A stretch of 64,000 nt of DNA, from positions 34,065,943-34,129,942 of the forward strand of contig OZ035962.1 of NCBI GenBank assembly GCA_964034945.1. The letters are read 5' to 3'. A program made the translations under genes and the position numbers. The DNA comes from Chrysopilus asiliformis. Taxonomy: Eukaryota; Arthropoda; Insecta; Diptera; Rhagionidae. Below are positions 10,795 to 22,344 of the stretch, one piece after another (position 1 is the first letter of the stretch; each line of letters opens with the position of its first letter). Under the pieces are notes generated by a model, which was given only the letters and a program-made list of their open reading frames with translations, did not search any database and had not been told where the DNA came from.

Positions 10795-11556
10795 TTTCCA
10801 CAAAAGTTCATCTAGTATAACCCCACAGACCTGCCACCTGCATAAAATATAATTAAAAATATTGGAGTAGTATTTTTAATCGTATTTTGATTCTAATGTT
10901 TTCCATCAGTTTTTGGGAAATTGATGGGAAACTGATTGGAGTGAGCGTTCGCGTCAGTCGCGTCAGTCGTATTGCATTAGAATAGAACCGAATATTATTT
11001 TTTGAACTTAATACAATAATAATGCATACACACACTCTCTCTTTATTATCCACCGGTATTTTTTGAACTCTACAATCAAAATGAATGGAAAATTTTCACA
11101 AAAAACTGTCAGTCGCAACTAATAGATGTGAACGCTTAACTGGATGTAAAAACTGATGGGAAACTGACGAGTACCGTAACAGTTGCGACTGATGGAAAAC
11201 TGATAGATGTGGCCCTTACATAAATCGGATTTTGTTTTGGCCCGATTCCCTCTATTTCTGGAGATACGAAAAAGGAAATCTTTCAAGCAACTTGGTTGAT
11301 ATCGAAAATATTTTCTTTCTAGTAACTCCAGAAGTTAGCGAAAGCTAACTCAGAATCAGCGACGTCAAAATAGCCTAAAATTCTATATCTTTGATATTGA
11401 CCAAAATGGCGATTTTTAAATTTAGTAATCACTATTTTATTTTTTTTGTTTCTATTTGTATTTTCTTTTTGCTAAGTTTTATTATTTTTTATAGATCTTA
11501 TTTTTATGGAAACTGAACTGAATTACTTAGTGACAAACTATTATTAAAGTGCGTTT
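10795..11556 (+). repeat. Dispersed repeat F, copy 2
   Basis: It matches 186-540 plus 1813-1930. Relative to copy 1 it holds an extra block at about 10894-11220 rich in the words actgatgg and ttgggaaattgatggg, which looks like a small insertion with imperfect inverted ends (gttttccatcagtttt and its counterpart near 11190). Confidence 0.6.
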
Positions 11557-11623
11557 TTTTGTTTTCAGTTTCAATACAATGTGTAACGAAATATAACGTT
11601 ATAACGTAACGAAATGTATAACG

Positions 11624-12495
11624 CAGCGTTTCTCAACCTTTCAGTATTCGCGGCCCAATTTTCAATCAAAATTGTCATCGCCCCCCCCCCCTGCATACAA
11701 TAAATTGTATACCATAATAACGTAATTTGAGTATTTTTGCGCTAAACCTACACTACTACCCTAATTTTAAACACAAATTACCAAGAAAACAGTAATTTAT
11801 TGACATTTGGCAACACCGATCCTCAGCGTTGCCAAAACAAGAATCCGGTGCCCTTTTTAACGAGAAGTTGTTTTAACCCTGAAATCACAATGAACGCGAA
11901 ACCGACGCGAAACTGGCGCAGAAACTGTCACTTAAAAGTTTGGTTCCCACAAATTGTGTGAAGTGAGCACAGTGAACTTAGAGAACGCAGCTACAACGTA
12001 ACCGCAACGCAAAAGTTTGCAACCTTCTAACTTTGCCGCAGACTTCTGCGTTGACAGTTCATAAAGTGAGGTTGGAAAAATGACGTTCGAGGAAAAATTG
12101 ATAGCCTTAGTGCAAATAACAAAGATAAAGACCAACAAAGCAAATTATCGCTTCAAAATTATCCATTTTTGTAATTTTTCCAAGTTTATACCACTTTATA
12201 TTATGTCACTTGTACTACTTCACGAGCTGCCATTGTGCTCTGCCGCTAGAATTTTGCACTGCGTGACAGTTCAGAGCGTTGTAGTTGCGTTGGTTTCGCG
12301 CTGGTTTCGCGTTCATCGTGCTCCAAGCGTAAGTTAATAAGTTAATTATTAAATATTATGTCGAAATGTATTTTGTTTTGTATGTGGGTATGTACTTTCC
12401 TTTCAGTCAATTAATAAACTTTTTTAAATATTTTGTCTTGGATATGCTCGCGCCCCCCCTTAAATGGGGCGCACCCCACAGGTTGAGAATCGCTG
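11624..12495. mobile_element. hAT MITE nested in the larger hAT, duplication GTATAACG
   Basis: Ends CAGCGTTTCTCAACCT and, in reverse complement, CAGCGATTCTCAACCT are flanked by an exact GTATAACG (11616-11623 and 12496-12503). It contains a C-rich run near 11680. An inner inverted-repeat block lies at 11891-12315. A fragment of the same family lies at 22110-22195. Confidence 0.9.
11891..12315. repeat. Inner inverted-repeat block TGAACGCGAAACC
   Basis: The block starts TGAACGCGAAACCGACGCGA and ends with the reverse complement of TGAACGCGAAACCAGCGCGA. It may be a third-level insertion, but no duplication was visible. The open frames at 11932-12138 and 12080-12337 are inside it and not convincing as genes. 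Confidence 0.5.
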
Positions 12496-12542
12496 GTATA
12501 ACGTTACGATTTTTTATTTCGTTTCCCGTCCCTGCATAATAA

Positions 12543-14870
12543 CAATAAAGGAACTGATATAACCGAAATTCGGTAATCTTTTTCGTATTTAGAACAATGC
12601 GAATGAAAATGAATGTGTGGTGAATTTTGATGTTGAGCTTCGAAAAAAATACAGAGCACCTTGAAAATATTATGGAATACAGGAAATAATGGTGAAATTA
12701 TTATTTGTTATGTTTTTACTTGATTTTTGTTTCTTTTTTTTTATATAAGTTTCCAGGCTTCAGACGACTTTGATAGTCGAAAATAATAGTTTTTGTATTA
12801 AATTTTCTAGTAAAAACATTGTTCTGTGCTGTTTCATGAAAAATCGAATTAGAATTTTCATGATTAAATTGCGACAAATTGCATCGCCACAATAAAGTTG
12901 TGAGTGATACCTCAGGGTTTTAGAAACTCAAAATAAAGTTCCCAGAACGTAGCACAAGTATCTATTTAGTGCTCAGAACATCAAATGTCAAACTCGGTGT
13001 GAATGTGTTGTGCATGCAAGAACACTTTGAACGTGTGAACGTTTTCTTGACGTGTGTTTCGATTCTCCATTTGATCGCCGAAAATATTCGAATTAAAAGA
13101 TAAGTGAAATAAATAAATGCCTGCAAAAAATGGAAAAACAAACTCATATGCGGATGGATTCAGAACTTTAGTGTGGATGTGTTTTCCCAGAAATGTTTAT
13201 AGGTTTGTGCCGATTCCACGTTTTGTGCTTTTTCGCAGAAATGTTTAGGTTTGTGCCAATTCCCCGTTTTGTGCTTTTTCCCAGAAATGTTTAGGTTTAT
13301 GCCAATTTCCCATATCGGATTTATATTCTTTTCTGAACAATTGAAAAAAGGGTATATGAGTTTTGATTTCTTGTCATGTTTGTAAACATTGGAAGGTATG
13401 AAAATTGCTGTCAATAGGATGAGCGAGAACGAATGATTCCTTTGTGAGACAGGAGGATGTTCATGTTGTGTGAAAACTACTAGGAAGTGGTTGCCGAGTA
13501 GCTAACTTAAAGGTTAGATTTTGTTGTTATACGGTGCCCAAAATATGCTTTTTGGAACGCTTTTGCCACATTTAAAAAAACTGTCAGTTTGTTTACATTG
13601 TAATGAAGTGGTTGCGAAACCTTGTGAAGTGGTTGCAAAACCTTGTATTAAGGACTGTGAAGTCACCACGACTTTAGGATGTTTTTAACGGTACTCTGTT
13701 TCTACTTTAGAGCCACTGCCGGAGTCACAGAGTTGGGGCCCATGGAGTGCCAATATCCACGTTTCAAACAAGTGAAAATATTACTGTTTAGTACCATTAT
13801 AGATTATAGTCACAACCGGAGCGACTGAAATGTTCATTCAACCACATTTTGGGAACTATTTCAATAGACCAGAATCTGCAACTAATATTGCTAGTTGGTA
13901 TGTTAAACATAATTTCAATTCTAAGAATATAGGCATCTTTGCGTACCATTACACCTTTCCTTAAACTGATCTATTATTTTTCAACTTCCAGGAGGAGGCG
14001 GGGGCTGCTGTCCCTACTTGGATAGGCCTATGCCTGCAGTTACAACAGAAAAATTTCAGGCAAGACATGGTTTTAGAAAATATCTCTTAATATAATTAGC
14101 TCTTACATACTTGTAATTTTTTGGTAGAAACTTTTGTTATGTTTCTGTTGTAATGTGGCTGAACCCGAGAAATAAAGGAATTCCACTCTTAAGTGGGTAA
14201 CCCCTATTGAGAAAATTATTAGCTCTATAAATAAAATTATTCGAATTTTAAGCACACAGTTATTTGAACATAACAGAATACTCATTTATACGTAGATACG
14301 TGCATATGTATGTGTGTATCTAGATGTGAAGATAAAAGAGACTCAGGACTTGAAAACGTATCTACTATCTTTATAAAGAAAACGCAAATAGTATCTTGAT
14401 AATTAATTAGTGGCTTTTGGTCTAGATTCTCGAGTTAAATACGTTACATACTTGAACCCTATAGTATATCAATTTATACGGTCGTAGCAGAAAAGTGCGT
14501 ACATATTTGTTTAAATCTCCCCTATGTATTTTTTCACTCTTTTGAATTCCACTTTGCGATGCCTATGAATACGTGTGTAACAATAATGTTGTCATTATGC
14601 TTCTTGAGGCTACGTATATCTCGTATATCAAACACTCGGAGGTTAATTAAAACTTTCAATAACAATAAAGGTAGGTACTATAAAAATTTCAAATAATAAA
14701 GTGCACTTGTATCAGTTCAACTTAATTGAATTCTGTACCCGAATGAGAATTTGTGATGTATGTGTGATTACATTATGGTACAAGAAGTGATTTATTTTTC
14801 TTTTATTTATTTTTCCGGGCCAGTTCCCACCTACTTGGAATAATATGAAATATATATTCAATATTTGCTT
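12543..14870. other. Stretch with short tandem repeats but no gene
   Basis: A 46-base unit is repeated about 2.8 times at 13182-13311 (core cagaaatgtttaggtttgtg). A short doublet gaagtggttgcgaaaccttgt lies near 13604-13646. Otherwise no element ends or exons were recognised. Frames at 12962-13147 and 13160-13414 come from AT-rich or tandem sequence. Confidence 0.5.
13182..13311. repeat. 46-base tandem repeat, about 2.8 copies
   Basis: Each unit carries tttgtgctttttc, then cagaaatgttta and ggtttgtgccaattcc. The copies differ by a few substitutions and one 2-base insertion. Confidence 0.85.
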
Positions 14871-14872
14871 AA

Positions 14873-15082
14873 TTAAAGTGAATTAATATACACACATAGA
14901 TTTAATTCTTTTTTCGTAGCAAATCGGTAATTCATTGTGAATTCTGTTTTTGTTGAAATAAGTGTGTGTTGTCTAGTCCTTTGAAGTTTATCAAATCCCA
15001 GTACCTCTGCATTTTTAATCAAATGTTCTACTAAGCTTTTGATTAATACTGATGACAACAATTTTATACCTGACTCGCAGCA
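14873..15082 (-). CDS. Candidate terminal exon, product unknown
   Basis: On the minus strand a long pyrimidine tract ending tctctcag (about 15083-15105) is followed by an open frame of 69 codons beginning CCESGIKLLSSVLIKSLVEH and ending in a TAA. The composition is balanced and the middle looks like an amphipathic helix, unlike chance AT-rich frames. Several AATAAA signals (minus strand, about 14790-14810) lie some 60 to 80 bases after the stop, as expected for a last exon. The family was not recognised. An adjacent upstream frame (15115-15315 minus) is not clearly coding and would be intronic in this reading. Chance or an old transposon piece remain possible. Confidence 0.4.
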   Translation of the reverse strand, partial: CCESGIKLLSSVLIKSLVEHLIKNAEVLGFDKLQRTRQHTLISTKTEFTMNYRFATKKELNLCVYINSL

Positions 15083-15820
15083 CTGAGAGAAAATACGACA
15101 AAAAAAGTTGACATTCACTTTTCTCCGTAGGGCAAAGAGAGTTCTGTAAATATCAAATTAGTCGTTGAGGCTAAGGAAGTGGCATAAAAAATCTGCGCCA
15201 TAAGTGGGATGATCATTTTTTGGGTGAATCCGGGGCTGATGGGGGTGGGGTTAAAGAAATTTTCAGGCAAATTTTTAATTTCATTTTCAAAAAAGTTTAT
15301 GTTTGTTTTTGCCACAAATTACATATCCCGAAACTCTTCTATGGTCTATAAAGTTATTATCAAACCGCTCAGACTTTAAAAACTGCCGCTTCATTACAAA
15401 GAACTATCTAAAACAAAAGCCAATAACTATAAATTAACCTCCAAAATTCATCTGCCATCGATTTTTGTCAATTAGTTCTCAGCTATAAACACTTTGTTGG
15501 TCCTTTCTTTAACGGCATACGTAGCAATTAAAGGATAATAACGTTTAATATCGTAACGGGTTTGGATGGGCTCGTTTGGATATTTGCAGAATATGATAAG
15601 ATAAAATTAACAAATAAATGTTTTTATTTCAGTTTCTTAAACCATCAAAAACTTAAACTCTTCTATTTCAATAATTCAATAATTCACCATTTACATATAA
15701 CACTTTACAATAAGAGCTATTTTCTATTAGCAATTATCTCTAAACTATCACTGTATCATCACTTTATCACTTGAGGTACTCTAGTCGATCCGATCGTTTT
15801 GGATTAAAAATTCATAATAA

Positions 15821-16422
15821 GGGTATTCACTCATTGATGCATTTGGTTGTGTATCAGTGTATTGGATGTATATTTACTCGACCTAGCAAAATTTTTCATA
15901 CAAAATCGGTTACACTTTAGCTTTTTATTTGCTTCACTCGAAAGCTTGTTTTTGGGTCTTGTATAGTGAGAAGTGTAAATTATGACAGCTGAAACTTTCA
16001 GGTTATGTTTTGCAATCTTCATATTTTTCTCCGGCAAAAAGTGTTTAGTGGCGATAAATCAATAAATATATATAAATATATATAATATGGCGCAAAATGT
16101 TATTCAGCAGCGAAAGCGGAAAAGAGAGAAACCCAACAAGAAATGGAGTGAAGCTGAAATCGCGCGTATTTTAGATTTTCTTGGATTCGTCCAATAACTC
16201 GAGTTCCATAACACAGGATTCGATGAGGCAATCCAAAATTTCTGTTTTCACACTTTTTTTCGGCATTGTTCAATTTTCTGCAATTAGAGCAGTCAAACTT
16301 GCAGTCCAGTGTCATAGTTCACTGGAGCTTTTTCAAATGCTTTACATGGTGTTCACGCTTTCTTGTAAAATGCACTTGTATCCATGCTACATTTACACCG
16401 ATACTCAAAAGAGTGAATACCC
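15821..16422. mobile_element. Harbinger-like element with GGGTATTCACTC ends
   Basis: The element begins GGGTATTCACTC and ends with its reverse complement. Flanks are TAA on the left and ATA on the right, so a TAA duplication is only approximate. It contains a short Myb/SANT-like frame, which suggests PIF/Harbinger. Similar ends occur at 60901-61329. Confidence 0.6.
16087..16197 (+). pseudogene. Myb/SANT-like N-terminal fragment of a Harbinger-associated protein
   Basis: The 36-residue frame is strongly basic (QQRKRKREKPNKK) followed by WSEAEIARILDFL, the first helix of a Myb/SANT-like domain with its conserved tryptophan. Harbinger elements normally encode such a DNA-binding partner besides the transposase. 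A stop follows directly, so only the start of the domain survives. The call depends on the motif and the enclosing inverted repeats. Confidence 0.45.
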
Positions 16423-16729
16423 ATAATGTTTGCTTGTTGGCAAAGTGGTAGTATTTATACGGGCCCAGAGGTACTCTAGAAGCTTGTCGAACGTTACAGA
16501 AGATGCTCGTGGCCGATCTAAAATGTTCGCAATTTGGCTGGAAGATTGTAGTGAGTCGATTTTTGATTTTTTTCGAAAAATTTTGATAAATGCCACGTTT
16601 TTTTGGCGATCTAGAAATTTCTTGAATAGTGGAAAGGGTGTGGTGGGTTGGGAGAGGGTGAGGGGAGGCTGTAACTCATATTTAGATTTTCCTTTTAAAA
16701 AATTATATTTAGAGCGTGATAGATGAAGA

Positions 16730-18035
16730 CACCGTTGCCAGATCGGGGGTTTTAGCCCCCGTTTTGGGGGTTTTTTTAGCTCACGGGGGGTGTTTTGGGG
16801 GTGCTTTTTATTTTTTGAAATTCAGGGGTTTTTTCAGGGGGAAATCGTGATAGTTGAAATAAAATTTTTTCTGAATTATAATATTTAATATTCTACCGAG
16901 AGCAATCCGGCATTTCAATTGAAACGGTTTCGAAGGAAGGAAAAAAATCGAGATTATCAATAAGTCCTGATTTTCATACACCTACATAGTATGTTTTGAA
17001 TTTAGTTTACTTGTTAAGTTTGTGTTTTTATAACCGTATGGTGAAACCAAAGAGTATATTAAATTTGCTTTACCGTTTGTAACGCCAAGATCCCGTCACC
17101 ACACACAAAAATGAATTACACCAGTGTCTTTAGAACGATAAAAATAATTAATTTTTGCATGTCCGTCCGTCTGTCCGTCTATGGCGCGGATTGCGGGCGC
17201 ACGGATTGAGCTAGAGACTTGAAATTTTGCGCAGATTCGTTTTTCGTAAAATGCGAGGCTAAGTTCGTTAATGGGCAAAAATGGACCATTAGGGGGGGTA
17301 CCCCCCATACGAACGAAAACGATTTTTGCGAATATCATCAAAAAAGTCCAAGAATAAAAGTTATTTAGGATATGATTCTACATAAATCTCCCATACATCA
17401 AAATCCGATTGGAATAAATTTTAAAAAATCTTATTGGAAAGTTTGACTTCAAAGTGGAATTTCGGTCTCGAATTTTGTTCGAATTTTGATACGAATATCA
17501 CCATACGGGTTTTCAATAATTGCCAGATTGGCAATTATAGCTTTTGTTATGTTTTTATTTATGAAAAATTGAAATACATTTTTGTTTTGTTTAATATTGT
17601 TTTTTGATACTGAAAATATTTTCTTTCTTCCACCAGATTGACGTAGGTTTAGAAAAAATAAAATAATCCAGGAGGTTCTTTATAAGAAAAATTCTCAATG
17701 ATTAGCAAATTTCAACTTTATCATAGAGGCATAACAGAAGCTATAATTGCCCATTTGTCAATTATTGAAAATCCGCATGGTGATATGAAATCAAATTCCT
17801 CTTTTAAGTCAAACTTTGTGCTATTTTTTTGAGATTCTTTGTGCCCTAAAACCTAAAAATAAAAAAAAAGTTGCTGGTTGACTGTTTTATAGACGACAAT
17901 TGCCTAAATTTTGGTTATAACTAATTGTTGCAATACGAATAAAAAATTTGGGGGTTTTTATTCCAAAATAGCCCGTTTCAGGGGGTTTTTCAGGCTACGA
18001 CGGGGGGAAAATTTGCTGGCTGTCTGGCAACTCTG
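16730..18035. mobile_element. hAT nonautonomous element, duplication GATGAAGA
   Basis: Left end CACCGTTGCCAGA and right end, in reverse complement, CAGAGTTGCCAGACAG are flanked by exact GATGAAGA copies (16722-16729 and 18036-18043). Both ends are followed by G-runs (gggggtttt). A complete DINE-like E copy and a further E 5' fragment (about 17729-17820) sit inside, so those insertions are younger than or carried by this element. Confidence 0.85.
17030..17551 (-). repeat. DINE-like family E, copy inside a hAT
   Basis: Read on the minus strand it starts acataacaaaagctataatt (at 17551), has the subterminal motif cccgtatggtga, a gacggacagacggacgg core and the ending gtttcaccatacgg near 17038. The core is short here (17160-17180). 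The frame at 17096-17341 is part of the repeat and is non-coding. Confidence 0.8.
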
Positions 18036-18196
18036 GATGAAGAGGTGAGGGAGTTGGGAAGGGGTGTGATAGGAGGCTGCTGACTTATCGTTTCTGTATG
18101 TTAATTCAGGGTTTTGTCTATATGTTAATTCAGTTTTAAAATGAATTAACGTATCTAGAACTTAATTCATTTTGAAAATTAACGTAAAGAGAGTAA

Positions 18197-18802
18197 TACT
18201 ATGTTCACACCGACGCAAAATTACGTAATTTTGAAGATTTTCGTAATTTTGAACGAAATCTTGCTCGAAATCACGAGATTTCCAGTGCACTAATCTGTTT
18301 TCAAAATCACTAAAAGTATGTAATTTCCACGAAATCAAGCAAAAACAATGGATACAACCCTGCATCACTTATTCAGCTCTCTTCAGCACATCAGTTTTGA
18401 CATTTGTGCTGGATTGGAAAGACGGAAATATAAGAAAAAGAAGCCGTGTTCCGCACGCGAAGAGGATATATTAGTAAACCTGTGGTCTGAAAACATAAAT
18501 AAATGGACATGTTTATGATGCAGTTAAATAATATGAAATGGAAAATAATTGTTTATTTTCATTACAGATCATTTCCATTTTCTTCTAAAGTGTCTAATTC
18601 TTTTTGCACATATTTCATCGATGTTTTGAATTGTATTATTCATCATATTACTAAAATTCATAGTAATCCTACACTAAAATTCATAGCAATCATGTAGTTG
18701 AAATGTCAAACAAAATTACCTTAATCTCTGTGTGAACACTTTGGTTTAAGATCTAAATCATTTCGCAAAATTACGTGATTTTGCGTCGGTGTGAACATAG
18801 TA
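18197..18802. mobile_element. Harbinger element, TAA duplication
   Basis: Ends TACTATGTTCACACCGACGC (both sides, inverted) are flanked by TAA at 18194-18196 and 18803-18805. The inner ends repeat aaaattacgtaatttt. A Myb/SANT-like frame lies inside. The flanking host sequence carries repeated gttaattca words (18100-18180). Confidence 0.85.
18348..18518 (+). pseudogene. Myb/SANT-like fragment of a Harbinger partner protein
   Basis: A 56-residue frame starts at an ATG and reads through a basic patch, ERRKYKKKKPCSAREEDILV, then LWSENINKW, and stops. The basic patch followed by a [S/T]-x3-[E/D]-[E/D] helix and LW is the start of the Myb/SANT-like (MADF-related) DNA-binding domain used by Harbinger elements for end binding. 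The rest of the domain and the nuclease protein are missing. Confidence 0.5.
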
Positions 18803-18805
18803 TAA

Positions 18806-20353
18806 ACTGAATTACCGTATTTTTATGTCAATTCATTTTTTTTCTATACGTTAATTCGGTGAGCCGTTTCGATGCATCCATCGCATAGTCCTGTCTCTGC
18901 AACACTCCCTTACTGGTACAAAATTGCTTTCAAAAGAGGTCTGTGAAAATTATTAGGTTTAGTTTTTCAACCAAAAATGCGGAAATTCTGCCGCGATGGA
19001 ATAATGGTTCTACCAGAAAAATGGCACGATGAATATCAACGGATTTCAGATTTCGAATCAGAAGGACAAAATCTATAAGAAACAGTTATTAAACATAAGG
19101 AAACAGAAAAAAAAGCTGAAATTTGTTGCATAGTGTAATCGATTAGTTAAACGTAGAAAACGAATAACACGTATTAGTTGACTTACGCCAGATGTTTAAA
19201 AGACTGATTTCTACCATATTTTATCTTAAAACAACAACTTGAAAATTGCAGCCTCTAAATAGTCGAATTTTCTTCTAATAACTGTTAGCCTCTAAAATAA
19301 ACAAATAATCTTAAGTACACTATCAAACACTTTTCGCATTCTGTTGTTTTATTCCTATGCGAAAATCCACCCACGCCACGCCAGATACCAGAACCAAACA
19401 AAAAATAACATACATATATAAACACACACTTAAAATCATAAAGAACCCTTTATTTTTTTGTATTAAATTTAATGTCATAGCATGTATCAAATTTAAAGGT
19501 GAATGTGTTACCTTTCAATGAAGGCATGTCTAGCAATGTTACATACACTTAAACGTGCTATAATGTAAAAATAAATCTAAGTATACTATGTAATGTTATT
19601 CGCAGAACGTTTTGCTCTCATATGAAAACCTTCTTCGTTCCAGAAGTGCTCAGGGCTCTTTTTCCAAATAACCAAAACCCTTTTTATGCGCTAGAACAAT
19701 AAAATCAGAACGTAAAACTGTTTGAGTTTTTGAAAGCATATCGCCCCAAGAGGCTGTACCCACATCAAATAACCCCGAAAAATGGTGTTCACATTACCGT
19801 TGTTGTATATCACACATATCAATTCGTAAAATGTTGTATACAAACAAAAATTCCAACAACAAAAATATAGCATGTTAGTTGAAGGAAAAGGAACCCAAGG
19901 TATATTTGATTTTTCCCTGCCAACAAAAGAAATAACTTTTTGTAAGATTAAATGCCGATGACGATATTTTGACACAGCATAGTTCATATTCTCCTCACAA
20001 AATACGAACACAAGAATGTTTTTTCTTTTCTTTTAAAAGGTTTTCATGCCTTTATAAAATGCACATCGAACTTATGTAAAAAATGCGGTAATATAATTTG
20101 TCAGATTATTCTTGTTTCATATAAAAATGGCGGAACAGATAGGCCAAAACTTTTCATCGGGATATGCAAGAAGAAAACTTTATTGTGTGAAAAGTTTCTG
20201 GTTTAGCGTTTGTTTTGTGTTTTTCCCTCAATTCTCCGAAAGATAATTACTAGGGCGATATTTTAATAAAAAAAAAACTCAAAAAAGAAAATTGCCCAAT
20301 TGCCTGAGAAGGGGATTTTTTTTGATTGCCCGTGCAACGAGTAAACAATGATC
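18806..20353. other. Stretch with no gene recognised
   Basis: It is AT-rich with no clear element ends. The minus frame at 19691-20011 (106 residues, rich in F, Y and C) is the longest here; it has no recognised motif and no convincing splice context, so it was not called. Confidence 0.4.
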
Positions 20354-20356
20354 TAA

Positions 20357-21235
20357 TGGTGGATCTCCATTACTGAAGCATTCGACGTGTGCAAAAAATT
20401 GCATATAAATAGAAAGAGACAAATCTCTGTAATTGTCAGTGGGAAAGACAGAAGACGAACGCGATGTTTTTATAGGTAGTTTTATAGGATATACGTCATA
20501 GGAATTTTAACCTTATTCCATGACCACAACACTCAACTTTCAAACATTAGCTAGACTTCAAAAAAATCTCCCAACCGTGTGACAGTTGACATCGTCTTTA
20601 AATATTGTAATAAAATGGATTCGGATAGCAAAAAATTACTAATCGATATAATTTTCGATGAAGATAGCACAAGTGGCAGTGACAATGAAAACCGTGTCGT
20701 AAAAAAAGAGAAAGTTCTGGGTTCATGAATATTACAAGGATCGGGACATAAATGGGGCTTTTGTGAGCGTTTTTGGAGCATTACGTTGTATACGCGATCC
20801 GAGTTTCTTCTGCAAATATTTGCGAATGACGGCCACACACTTTGAAGAGCTTCTCCAAATGGTTGGGCCATTAATTGAGAAGCAAGTAGTGATTCGCGAA
20901 CCACTATGCGTAATTTTACAGCAGTCAAACAAGAAATGTCAAAACACAACTTAAATGTATTGGACCTCACTATTTGTTTACGGAGAATGTGTGAGTTTAA
21001 TTTTATAGTTGCACACGATCTTTATAGGAAAAGTTAAAGTCGTTCAACTTCATCTACAAACGCGGCATCTGGCGACGTGTGCATCCTATAAAAAAACTAC
21101 AAATGCGACATCTGGCGACGTATAGCATTTTTTTTTGCACACGTTGTTCTCTCTCTTTTTTACGAAGGCCTTTTTACGTAAGTGTGTCTTTATATTTTCG
21201 CACACGTCGAATGCTTCAGTAATGGAGATCCACCA
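20357..21235. mobile_element. Harbinger element with a 36-base or longer TIR, TAA duplication
   Basis: Terminal inverted repeats start TGGTGGATCTCCATTACTGA and match for 36 bases or more. TAA flanks both sides (20354-20356 and 21236-21238). It contains the N-terminal part of the transposase, then near the right end tandem ggcgacgtgtgcat and ggcgacgtatagcat words that also occur at 36550-36625, linking it to the 36465-37043 element. Confidence 0.92.
20615..20954 (+). pseudogene. N-terminal part of a PIF/Harbinger transposase, frameshifted
   Basis: From an ATG at 20615 the frame gives an acidic start, MDSDSKKLLIDIIFDEDSTS, and stops near 20728. In the next frame it continues as a W-x-HEYYKDRDINGAF block, then RDPSFFCKYLRMTATHFEEL and LLQMVGPLIEKQ. 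The order (basic W-x-H, then F-x-YLRM-x3-FEELL, then VGP-x-I) is the N-terminal helical region of Harbinger nucleases. The catalytic DDE region is deleted, leaving a nonautonomous element. One frameshift separates the two parts. Confidence 0.7.
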
Positions 21236-21238
21236 TAA

Positions 21239-22109
21239 CACACTACGATGTTTGGAGTGACAATGGATTTTGATTTTCGCCTGTCCGTCCGTTTGTCGGT
21301 TAGTGCATACGATAACCATAGATTAGAGAGTTACTATAGATGAGAAGAAAACGCATTTTCCCATATACTTACGTAGAGTAAATAGCTGCGCTAGTGGAAT
21401 ATTTTCTGATGGCATCGGAATTCCTTTTCACTCCTTCACGTTCAATTGGAATGCACAATTGACTCATACGACACAAACACAAACATATCCGGGGCCAGCG
21501 CTTTGTTTACATTCGTCGATGGGAATCATTCGTAGGCGCACAGGTTTTCCATTTTACTATTATTAATGTTTTTATAGCACGCAAAATGTCCGCGAAAAAC
21601 TATGTGCAATGTATTGTTAGGGAATGCTCGGCGGACAGCAAAAAAAATCCCAAAAGAAAGTTTTTTACACCATTTCTCACACAAAAGCAATTCATGTCTT
21701 TACGAAGCAAATGAAACAGATGCAAAGTACTCTTCTTCAGGAAAAAATTTCTTCCTCGTTTCTTATCTAGAGTAACTCTCTAATCTATGCGATAACTCAG
21801 AGATCGGAAATTTGGATAGATAAGTTTCTCGTGAACAGTTGAGGTTAGGAACGTCTGAAAATTAATCAACAAGGGAAAAAGACACAACAAAATAGGAAAC
21901 AAAACCAGAAATAGACTGTAATCTTCGTCGGCGATCGAGCCACATTTAGCAAAAAACCGCATTAAAATCGGTTGAGTGGTTCGCGGGATAAAATGTATAT
22001 TTCGTCTCGGGTCAACTAGACCCGAAACGTATCGAGCGTAACCATTTTTATTTTCCCTCTGTTTTTAAAAATTAAAAAGAAAATTTTTTCTGCAAAAAAT
22101 GTAAGATAG
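21239..22109. other. Stretch with fragments but no gene
   Basis: A gtccgtccgtttgtcgg tract at about 21282-21300 suggests a decayed DINE-like piece. No exon or complete element was seen. Confidence 0.35.
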
Positions 22110-22195
22110 ACATACATTTTATTGTATGCAGGCGGGCGCGATGAAAATTATGATTGAAAATTGGGCCGCGAATACTGAAAGGTTGAGAAACGCTG
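22110..22195 (-). repeat. Terminal fragment of the CAGCG hAT MITE family
   Basis: In reverse complement it starts cagcgtttctcaacctttca and continues like the left end of the element at 11624. Only about 85 bases are present. Confidence 0.7.
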
Positions 22196-22344
22196 GGTTA
22201 AGGTATAAATTTTATGGCAGGTTAAAAGTTCATTTCGGGTCAAATACACCCTAACAGTGCGGTAAAGTTAAACTGCCTTGGGTGTAGAGCATATCGATGC
22301 ACCTATTTGAAGATATCTCAGGAAGAGTAAGAGTTATCAATTTA

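Larger units (their letters stand above)
10586..12534. mobile_element. hAT nonautonomous element, 8-base duplication CATAATAA
   Basis: Left end CAGGGATGGGAAACGTTATC and right end, in reverse complement, CAGGGACGGGAAACG are flanked by an exact CATAATAA duplication (10578-10585 and 12535-12542). The left interior is packed with aacgaaataacg words. It carries a copy of repeat F and a complete second hAT element inside, but no transposase. Confidence 0.88.

Noticed and set aside
19691..20011. A 106-codon minus frame resembling a membrane receptor fragment
   Set aside because: Only the amino-acid bias suggests membrane helices; no motif or splice sites support it.
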